This document shows, one piece after another, positions 58,250 to 64,000 of a stretch of 64,000 nucleotides of DNA (positions within the stretch are counted from its first letter, which is position 1; each line of letters starts with the position of its first letter). Under the pieces are notes generated by a model. That model saw only the letters and a program-made list of their open reading frames with translations, made no database searches and was not told where the DNA came from. Location of the stretch: assembly GCA_964392305.1 (NCBI GenBank), contig CAYMPV010000001.1, positions 329,657 through 393,656 of the forward strand, written 5' to 3'. The stretch is from JACKIC01 sp964392305 (GTDB taxonomy: Bacteria; Planctomycetota; UBA1135; UBA2386). Position numbers and translations under genes: made by a program.

Positions 58250-58594
58250 CTACGTGAGCAAACCCGAGTCGCCGCGCACACTGCGCTGCGCCTTGCCGTA
58301 GCCGCGCAGGGCCTTCTCGCCCTTGCGCGCACGGCTGATCTCCTGCTGCAGCGCCGCGAGGCCGCTGCGCATGCCGTGCTCGAGGCGGCCGCGCGCGGCG
58401 GAGGCTTCTTGCAGCAGGTCGGCCGGCAGCTCGTCCTCACCGCGCAGCTGCTGCAGGTGTCGGTCGGCGATGTCGACGAGGGCGCCGGCGCGGTCGAGGT
58501 CCGCCTGACTCAGGGCCTCGTAGGCCTGGTCCCAGCAGGCGACGAGTTCCTGCAGCAGGAACTCGGCGGCGGGTCGTTGGTCCTGGTTCACCAC
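58250..58594 (-). CDS. FlgN/FliT-like flagellar chaperone
   Basis: The 114-residue protein is fully helical with heptad-like repeats (LLQELVACWDQAYEALSQADLDRAGALVDIADRHLQQL and a second long helix). It has the size and place of a flagellar export chaperone, directly after fliS, where FliT or FlgN-type proteins often lie. The start is one of two adjacent GTG codons at 58592-58594. The family call is from composition and context, not a firm match. Confidence 0.6.
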   Translation of the reverse strand: MVNQDQRPAAEFLLQELVACWDQAYEALSQADLDRAGALVDIADRHLQQLRGEDELPADLLQEASAARGRLEHGMRSGLAALQQEISRARKGEKALRGYGKAQRSVRGDSGLLT

Positions 58595-58599
58595 CGGGC

Positions 58600-58980
58600 T
58601 CAGTTGGTGATGATGCCGTCCCAGCCTTCCTTCAGCGTGCGCATCACCTGCAGGGCGTTGGTGACGCCGACGGGGGTGCGCGTGAGGTTGGACTGGCTCA
58701 GCTGATCGAGGCTGTACTCGTAGAGGCGGTCGAGGTTCTGGGCGATGTCGCCGCCGGCCGCGTGGTCGAGGCTGGCGCGCAGTTCGCCGATGATGCCGAT
58801 GGCGCGGCTCAGGGCCTGGCCGACCTCGGGTGAACGCGCGGTCTTGCTGTCGTCCAGGCCGATGCGCGACTTCTCGAGCTGCTTGATGGCGCCGTCGTAG
58901 AGCATCTTGACGAGCTTCTCGGGCGAGGCCGTGAGCACGGCGTTGCGTTGGTAGGTGGCGGCGGCTTGTGCGTAAGACAT
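58600..58980 (-). CDS. fliS: Flagellin export chaperone FliS
   Basis: The 126-residue protein matches FliS: the N-terminus MSYAQAAATYQRNAVLTASPEKLVKMLYDGAIKQLEKS and the C-terminal helix NLDRLYEYSLDQLSQSNLTRTPVGVTNALQVMRTLKEGWDGI are typical. FliS binds the C-terminal helix of flagellin and prevents early polymerisation. It follows fliD by 28 bp. Confidence 0.94.
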   Translation of the reverse strand: MSYAQAAATYQRNAVLTASPEKLVKMLYDGAIKQLEKSRIGLDDSKTARSPEVGQALSRAIGIIGELRASLDHAAGGDIAQNLDRLYEYSLDQLSQSNLTRTPVGVTNALQVMRTLKEGWDGIITN

Positions 58981-59008
58981 GGGGGTTCCTCTTGCGGTCT
59001 TGGTTGGG

Positions 59009-60433
59009 TCAGCGTTGTGAGAGATTGTTGAGGCTGCTGAGGCCGCTTCCCTGGCCTTGCAGTCGCGAGAGCAGGCTCTCGAGGTTCGCGTACTTCGCCT
59101 CGAGCTGCTTCTGATACTGCTCGAGTCGGCGTTCGGCCTGTTCGATGCGATCGGAGGTGTTCTTGACCTGGCGATCGAAGCCGTCGGAGCGGGCCTTGAG
59201 CAGGCCGTCGACGCTGTCGGTGTACAGGTCGATCTGCGTCTCGATGCGCGCCGAGATGCCGTTGGTCGCGTCGGAGAAGATCCTGGCGACCGCGTTCTCG
59301 TCGGTGCTGAGGCCTTCCTCGAACTTCGACTTGTTGAAGGTGAGCTTGCCGTCCTTGTCGGACGTGATGCCGATCTGCGAGAACAGCTGGTAGGACTCGT
59401 TGCCCGTGGTCGCGACCTGGCCGCCGACGATGCTGCGCAGGCTGCTGCGGATCGAGCGCAGGGTCACGTCGCCGAACAGCGGGCCGCTGGCCTTGCCTTC
59501 GCCGTCGACCTTGTTCTGCTCCGCCATGAAGTCGACGACCTTGTTGTAGGCCTCGATGAAGCTCTCGACCTTCTTGCTGGTCTCCTCGGCGTCGGTGGTG
59601 ATCGTGACGGTGAGGGGCGTGAACGGGCCGCTGGGCGGATTCGGCTGCGCCGACACCGACTTGAGGTCGAGCGTGACGCCGGCGATGACATCCGAGATCG
59701 TGTTCGAACTGCGGTAGGTGTCGATGCCGTTGAGTTTGAGGTGCGCGTTGGCGGCATCGACGATCGTGTTGCCGCCGATCTCGGTGAGCAGGTCCGCGAG
59801 TTCCTGGTTGCCGTCGCTGAACGTCAGGCTGAACGCGCCCTCCGTCCCTGCTTCCGTGGCGCGGACCACCAGCTGGTAGCGGTTGGCGCCGCCGTTCTGC
59901 GTGTTGCCGGTGTCCACGACTTCGGCGCGCACGCCCAGGTCGTTGGTGGTGGCGGTGTCGTTGATGCTGGCGGCGATCTCCTGCAGCGACGGGGTGTCGT
60001 CCGTCGTCACGATCCATGAGTTGCCGCCGATGTCGATCGAGAACTCGCCCGGGATGCCGCTGCCGAACGAGGCCGTGGGACTCGAACTGCCCAGGCTCGC
60101 GCTCACCTGCGCCGTGGCCAGGCTCTCGACCGTCAGCGAGTAGGAACCGGGCGTCGCCGACGAACTCGCGCTCGCCGTCAACACGTCCTCGTTGCTCGAG
60201 GCCGCCTTCATCGCCAGGAAGTCGGTCGTCGACTTCAGCGCCTTGGCCGCCGTAGTCAGCTTGTCGAGCAGGCCCTTGAGATCGCCGAACAGCGACTTCT
60301 GCTTGGTCAGCGAGGTCTTCTTGGCCTGCAGCTGGTAGATCGGGCGCTGCTCGACGGCGACGAGGGCCGAGATGATCGCCTTCGTGTCGAGGCCGGAGGC
60401 GAGGCCCCCGAAGCTGATTCCTGCGCTGGACAT
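59009..60433 (-). CDS. fliD: Filament cap protein FliD
   Basis: The 474-residue protein caps the growing filament. The N-terminus (SSAGISFGGLASGLDTKAIISALVAVEQRPIYQLQAKKTSLTKQKSLF) and the C-terminus with DSVDGLLKARSDGFDRQVKNTSDRIEQAERRLEQYQKQLEAKYANLESLLSRLQGQGS are conserved FliD features. The middle domain is variable, as usual. It is preceded by a sigma-28-like promoter. Confidence 0.95.
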   Translation of the reverse strand: MSSAGISFGGLASGLDTKAIISALVAVEQRPIYQLQAKKTSLTKQKSLFGDLKGLLDKLTTAAKALKSTTDFLAMKAASSNEDVLTASASSSATPGSYSLTVESLATAQVSASLGSSSPTASFGSGIPGEFSIDIGGNSWIVTTDDTPSLQEIAASINDTATTNDLGVRAEVVDTGNTQNGGANRYQLVVRATEAGTEGAFSLTFSDGNQELADLLTEIGGNTIVDAANAHLKLNGIDTYRSSNTISDVIAGVTLDLKSVSAQPNPPSGPFTPLTVTITTDAEETSKKVESFIEAYNKVVDFMAEQNKVDGEGKASGPLFGDVTLRSIRSSLRSIVGGQVATTGNESYQLFSQIGITSDKDGKLTFNKSKFEEGLSTDENAVARIFSDATNGISARIETQIDLYTDSVDGLLKARSDGFDRQVKNTSDRIEQAERRLEQYQKQLEAKYANLESLLSRLQGQGSGLSSLNNLSQR

Positions 60434-60475
60434 GGTCTTTGACCCCCTCCGCGAGTGCGGTGGCTCTCCCTGGAG

Positions 60476-60502
60476 TATCGGAACCAGGGCAGGGGCACTT
60501 GA
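60476..60502 (-). promoter_or_regulatory. Sigma-28-like promoter for fliD
   Basis: TCAA is followed by 16 bases and TCCGATA, 43 bp upstream of the fliD ATG. Spacing and boxes match the motif at the sigma factor and HDOD genes. Confidence 0.55.
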
Positions 60503-60585
60503 CCCTTTGTTTGCGGGCCGCCCCTTGTCGTGGGCGGTTCGCGAATCGATCGTCCCGTCTCGGGGCTGCCGGTGGGCGCCCAGTC

Positions 60586-61002
60586 TCAGAGCGAGCGATC
60601 GACCAGGCCGCCGTGGAAATCGCGCAGCTTGTTCACCAGGTCGGTGGCGTCCCCCTCGGGGATGGTGCGCAGGACTTCACCGGTTTCCCGGTCGCGGATC
60701 ACGAACGACACCTGCTCCTTCTGGACGTCGACCTCGATGTCGAGTTCGGTGTCCACGGGCAGCGACAAGAACTCGACCACGCTGGTCATGGCCGACTTGC
60801 GGCGTTCCTTGGCGGCCGGCTCCTCGTCGGGTTTGCGCGCACCGTTCTCGGCGCGCTGGTTGCCGGTGGCGCCGCCGTGCACCGGCTGGGTGGGTGCTGC
60901 TTCCACCCCCGCGGGCTTGGCGATGCGTTCTTGCACCTGGGCCGAACGGGCGCGCAGGTCCTGCTGGTGCGAATCGGGCAGTGAGGAGCGATCGAGGTCC
61001 AT
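60586..61002 (-). CDS. flaG: FlaG family protein
   Basis: The 138-residue protein has a long disordered N-terminus and the FlaG domain near the C-terminus: FLSLPVDTELDIEVDVQKEQVSFVIRDRETGEVLRTIPEGDATDLVNKLRDF. FlaG affects filament length in some bacteria. The ATG at 61002 has AGGAG 8 bases upstream. It lies between the first flagellin gene and fliD. Confidence 0.88.
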   Translation of the reverse strand: MDLDRSSLPDSHQQDLRARSAQVQERIAKPAGVEAAPTQPVHGGATGNQRAENGARKPDEEPAAKERRKSAMTSVVEFLSLPVDTELDIEVDVQKEQVSFVIRDRETGEVLRTIPEGDATDLVNKLRDFHGGLVDRSL

Positions 61003-61035
61003 GTCCGGCTCTCCTGGTCGAGATACGGCGCGACC

Positions 61036-61059
61036 CGCCGGGGGAGGACTCCCCCGGCG
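61036..61059 (-). terminator. Hairpin after flagellin 1
   Basis: CGCCGGGGGA and TCCCCCGGCG form a perfect 10 bp stem with a 4-base loop, 41 bases after the flagellin stop. No U-run follows. It may also sit in the leader of flaG. Confidence 0.6.
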
Positions 61060-61099
61060 AGGCGCGTCGGCATCCATACCTGCAACGGGCCCGGCTCGA

Positions 61100-61927
61100 T
61101 CAGCCGAGCAGGCGCAGCGCCGACTGCGGCAGGGCATTGGCCTGCGACAGCACGGAGATGCTGGCCTGTTGGAGGATCGAGTTGCGGGTCAGTTGCGACG
61201 TTTCGTAGGCCACGTCGACGTCGCGGATGCGCGACTCGGCGGAGCTCAGGTTCTCGACCGTGATGGCGAGGTTGTTGATCGTGCTGCTCAGACGGTTCTG
61301 CGAGGCGCCCAGGGTGCCGCGCAGGCCGCTGACGGTGTTGATCGCCGCGTCGATGTTGGTGATCGCGGTGGTGAACGCGCCGCCCGAACCGATGTCGAGC
61401 GAGTTGAGGCCCAGCGTGGTGCTCAGCGCCGCGGAGAGACCGACCGAGATCGTGTCGATGTTGGCGGTGGTGCCGAAGCCGACCTGGAAGCTGACGCTGG
61501 TCGAGCTGCCGTCCAGCAGCTTGATGCCCGAGAACTCGGTCGAACGGCCGATGCGGTTGACCTCGTCGACGAGGCTCTGGAACTCGGTGTCCAGCGTCTC
61601 CTTGTCCTGGTTGCTGACCGAGCCGTTGCTCGACTGGATCGCCAGTTCACGCAGACGCGTCAGGATGGAGCTCACTTCGTTCAGCGCGCCTTCGGCGGTC
61701 TGGACGAGGGAGATGCCGTCGTTCGCGTTGCGCTTGGCCTGGTCGAGCGAGCGGATCTGCGAACGCAGACGTTCGGAGATGGCGAGACCGGCGGCGTCGT
61801 CGGCCGCGGTCGAGATGCGCAAGCCCGTCGACAGACGACGGAAGTTGCCCGAGAGCTTCTCCGAGACCGACGCCAGGTTGCGCTGTGCGTTGATCGATGC
61901 GGAGTTGGTGTTGACACGAAGACCCAT
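61100..61927 (-). CDS. fliC: Flagellin 1
   Basis: The 275-residue flagellin has conserved D0/D1 ends: RVNTNSASINAQRNLASVSEKLSGNFRRLSTGLRI at the N-terminus and RNSILQQASISVLSQANALPQSALRLL at the C-terminus. There is almost no variable D2/D3 part, so it is a minimal flagellin. It is very similar to flagellin 3. A sigma-28-like promoter and a hairpin flank it. The ATG at 61927 starts the conserved N-terminus. Confidence 0.95.
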   Translation of the reverse strand: MGLRVNTNSASINAQRNLASVSEKLSGNFRRLSTGLRISTAADDAAGLAISERLRSQIRSLDQAKRNANDGISLVQTAEGALNEVSSILTRLRELAIQSSNGSVSNQDKETLDTEFQSLVDEVNRIGRSTEFSGIKLLDGSSTSVSFQVGFGTTANIDTISVGLSAALSTTLGLNSLDIGSGGAFTTAITNIDAAINTVSGLRGTLGASQNRLSSTINNLAITVENLSSAESRIRDVDVAYETSQLTRNSILQQASISVLSQANALPQSALRLLG

Positions 61928-61991
61928 TCTTCTTCCCCGTTGCGTGACTCTGGTGTGGTGTTGCGCAGCGCTCGTGCGTGCGCATGGTGAA

Positions 61992-62019
61992 GATCGGCAC
62001 AGAGTCCCCGGCAAGCTGA
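61992..62019 (-). promoter_or_regulatory. Sigma-28-like promoter for flagellin 1
   Basis: TCAG is followed by 17 bases and GCCGATC, 65 bp before the flagellin ATG. The -10 box is strong, the -35 box weaker and one base further away than at fliD. Confidence 0.45.
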
Positions 62020-62117
62020 AGTGGAATGCCGCATTTTCCGGCGCGCTGTGCAGGTCTGCGGCAACCGCGCCTTGGCATGGTCGGGTCGTGGTTGCGGGGC
62101 GGGGGGTCGGTAAGGGC

Positions 62118-62148
62118 GGCCGGGGCGGCGAGAACCAACGCCCCGGCC
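62118..62148 (-). terminator. Hairpin after flagellin 2
   Basis: GGCCGGGGCG and CGCCCCGGCC form a perfect 10 bp stem, starting about 10 bases after the stop codon. It is followed by CCCTTACC instead of a U-tract. Confidence 0.65.
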
Positions 62149-62157
62149 ATGCATCGG

Positions 62158-62985
62158 TCAGGCGAGCAGGCGCAGAGCCGACTGCGGCAGCGCGTTCGAC
62201 TGCCCCAGCACGCCGATCGCCGCCTGCTGCAGGATCTGCAGCCGGGTCAGCTGCGCCGTCTCGAAGGCGACGTCGACGTCGCGGATGCGGGACTCGGCCG
62301 CAGCCAGGTTCTCGCTGCGTGCGCCGAGGTTGTTGATCGTCGAGTCGAGGCGGTTCTGGGTCGCGCCCAGGCGGCCGCGCAGGCCCGAGATGCCGTCGAT
62401 GGCCGAGTCGAGGGCGTCGATCGCCGCCGACGGGTCGCCGGCGCTGCCGATGTCGAGCACGTCGAGGCCGAGGTCCGCGGCGCGCGCCGAGTCGAGCGAC
62501 ACGGTCATGGTGTCGACGCCGGCGACGGTGCCGATGCCCACCTGGAACGTCACGCTCGCCTGGGTGCCGTCGAGCAGCTTGATGTCGTTGAAGTCCGTGC
62601 TCTGCGCGATGCGGTCGATCTCTTCGACCAGGGCGCCGAACTCCTGCTGCAGCGTGTCGCGGTCCTGGGTGGACACGGTGCCGTTGCTGGCCTGCACCGC
62701 CAGTTCACGCAGGCGGGTGAGCAGGTCGCTGGCTTCGCCCAAGGCACCCTCCGCGGTCTGCACCAGGGAGATGCCGTCGTTGGCGTTGCGGCGCGCCTGG
62801 TCGAGCGAACGGATCTGGCCGCGCAGGCGTTCGGAGATCGCCAGGCCGGCGGCGTCGTCGGCCGCGGTGGCGATGCGCAGGCCGGTGCTGAGGCGGCGGA
62901 AGCTCTTGCCGAGCTGGTCGGTGATCTTCGCGAGGTTGCGCTGCGCGTTGATCGAAGCGAGGTTCGTGTTGACGCTGAGTACCAT
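62158..62985 (-). CDS. Flagellin 2 (divergent paralogue)
   Basis: This 275-residue flagellin has the same architecture as flagellin 1 but is clearly more divergent, with SVNTNLASINAQRNLAKITDQLGKSFRRLSTGLRIATAADD and a C-terminus QLTRLQILQQAAIGVLGQSNALPQSALRLLA. The ATG at 62985 has a ribosome site (AAGGGG) before it. A palindrome (TGTCGG-GGAAT-CCGACA) lies in its upstream region. Confidence 0.95.
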   Translation of the reverse strand: MVLSVNTNLASINAQRNLAKITDQLGKSFRRLSTGLRIATAADDAAGLAISERLRGQIRSLDQARRNANDGISLVQTAEGALGEASDLLTRLRELAVQASNGTVSTQDRDTLQQEFGALVEEIDRIAQSTDFNDIKLLDGTQASVTFQVGIGTVAGVDTMTVSLDSARAADLGLDVLDIGSAGDPSAAIDALDSAIDGISGLRGRLGATQNRLDSTINNLGARSENLAAAESRIRDVDVAFETAQLTRLQILQQAAIGVLGQSNALPQSALRLLA

Positions 62986-63067
62986 CGTTTTCCCCTTGTC
63001 GCGCGCCGGCGACTCTCGCTGGCGCGTGGCCATTCACGGCCGATCTCGCGACGACTGGAGGTCCCGT

Positions 63068-63084
63068 TGTCGGATTCCCCGACA
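63068..63084. promoter_or_regulatory. Inverted repeat upstream of flagellin 2
   Basis: TGTCGG and CCGACA are separated by 5 bases, about 85 bp before the flagellin 2 start. It may be an operator or part of a promoter. The clear sigma-28-like motif seen at other flagellar genes is not found here. Confidence 0.35.
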
Positions 63085-63181
63085 GCGCTGGTCCAGGAAC
63101 GGGACCGGGCGAGGCAGCGGCGGGGGCGTGCGCGGCAGCATGGGGCGCCCAAGTCCGAAACGACGCCCGGGTGAACGCCGC

Positions 63182-63215
63182 GAGGCGGCGACCTCCCGGG
63201 GGAGATCGCCGCCTC
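63182..63215 (-). terminator. Hairpin after flagellin 3
   Basis: GAGGCGGCGA and TCGCCGCCTC form a perfect 10 bp outer stem, with an inner CTCCC/GGGAG extension. It begins about 30 bases after the flagellin 3 stop codon. Confidence 0.65.
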
Positions 63216-63244
63216 GGCGTCGATTCGGATTCCTCCGGCTCGGA

Positions 63245-64000
63245 TCAGCCGAGCAGCGACAGGGCCGACTGCGGCTGGGCGTTGGCCTGGGCCAACACCG
63301 AGATGCTCGCCTGCTGCAGGATCGAGTTCCTGGTCAGCTGCGCGGTTTCGTAGGCGACGTCGACGTCGCGGATGCGCGACTCGGCGGCGCTGAGGTTCTC
63401 GACCGTGATGGCGAGGTTGTTGATCGTGCTGCCCAGACGGTTCTGGACCGCGCCGAGCGTGCCGCGCAGGCCGCTGACGGTGTTGATCGCCGCGTCGATG
63501 TTGGTGATCGCGGTGGTGAACGCGCCGCCCGAACCGATGTCGAGCGAGTTCAGCGACAGGGTCGTGCCCAGGGCCGCCGACAGGGTCACGCTGAGCGTGT
63601 CGATACCGGTCGTGGTGCCGAAGCCGACCTGGAAGCTGACGCTGGTCGAGCTGCCGTCGAGCAGCTTGATGCCGTTGAACTCGGTCGAGCGGCCGATGCG
63701 GTCGACTTCGCTGACCAGGCTCTGGAATTCGCCGTCCAGCGTCTCCTTGTCCTGGTTGCTGACCGAACCGTTGCTCGACTGGATCGCCAGCTCACGCAGG
63801 CGGGTCAGGATCGAGCTGACTTCGTTGAGGGCGCCTTCGGCGGTCTGCACGAAGGAGATGCCGTCGTTGGCGTTGCGCTTGGCCTGCTCGAGCGAGCGGA
63901 CCTGCGAACGCAGACGCTCGCTGATGGCGAGGCCGGCGGCGTCGTCGGCCGCGGTGCTGATGCGAAGGCCCGTCGACAGGCGGCGGAAGTTGCCGCTCAG
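63245..64000 (-). CDS. Flagellin 3 (N-terminus outside the window)
   Basis: The gene runs off the right edge; about 24 N-terminal residues are missing by comparison with flagellin 1. The visible part (LSGNFRRLSTGLRISTAADDAAGLAISERLRSQVRSLEQ... to NAQPQSALSLLG) is highly similar to flagellin 1 in both protein and DNA. Long identical DNA stretches suggest recent duplication or gene conversion. A strong hairpin follows its stop. Confidence 0.93.
   Translation of the reverse strand: MSGNFRRLSTGLRISTAADDAAGLAISERLRSQVRSLEQAKRNANDGISFVQTAEGALNEVSSILTRLRELAIQSSNGSVSNQDKETLDGEFQSLVSEVDRIGRSTEFNGIKLLDGSSTSVSFQVGFGTTTGIDTLSVTLSAALGTTLSLNSLDIGSGGAFTTAITNIDAAINTVSGLRGTLGAVQNRLGSTINNLAITVENLSAAESRIRDVDVAYETAQLTRNSILQQASISVLAQANAQPQSALSLLG

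Overview
This 64 kb window is high-GC bacterial chromosome that looks planctomycete-like. The hints are an extracytoplasmic-function (ECF) sigma factor fused through one membrane helix to carboxypeptidase-regulatory-like domains, many secreted proteins of unknown function, and the HpnC/HpnD/HpnE squalene module. The lineage is inferred from gene content only. No rRNA, tRNA, CRISPR array or complete transposon was seen.

Region 1 (1-24 kb) is mixed housekeeping and envelope DNA. It holds the 5' part of a secreted protein, recN, a DUF669-like protein, the translationally coupled hpnC-hpnD-hpnE genes, a pseudopilin, a HEAT/von Willebrand factor A protein, a serpin, a sugar-epimerase-like protein, the ECF fusion protein flanked by two perfect 50 bp direct repeats, a prenyltransferase-repeat protein, an aminotransferase overlapping a PIG-L deacetylase, an Old Yellow Enzyme homologue and an Rpn-family nuclease.

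Region 2 (22.9-38.1 kb) is a flagellar and chemotaxis block, almost all on the minus strand. In transcription order it holds a c-di-GMP-I riboswitch, a FliA/WhiG-type sigma factor, an HDOD protein, cheY, cheX, a CheC-like protein, fliO, fliP, fliQ, fliR, flhB, flhA, flhF, flhG, a membrane protein, a second FliA-type sigma factor, two small proteins and two lipoproteins. Sigma-28-like promoters (TSAR-N16/17-KCCGATV) precede several of these genes, including the riboswitch leader.

Region 3 (38.2-52.7 kb) carries apt, a membrane protein, a secreted protein, ispH, nadE with short tandem duplications at both its start and stop codon, an AsmA-like protein, a Fic-fold protein that has lost its catalytic residues, a HepT/MntA toxin-antitoxin pair, birA, a large glycosyltransferase with TPRs, a TPR protein and a small membrane protein broken in a G8 tract.

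Region 4 (52.8-58.2 kb) is the most unusual part. It is an integron cassette array without an integrase (a CALIN). About nine small genes of mostly unknown function are all read on the minus strand and are separated by attC sites with RYYYAAC/GTTRRRY ends and a shared AGACGTT signature. Its upstream end abuts the flagellar filament genes.

Region 5 (58.2-64 kb) holds a chaperone-like protein, fliS, fliD, flaG and three short flagellin genes, the last cut by the window edge. Three strong hairpins follow the flagellin genes.
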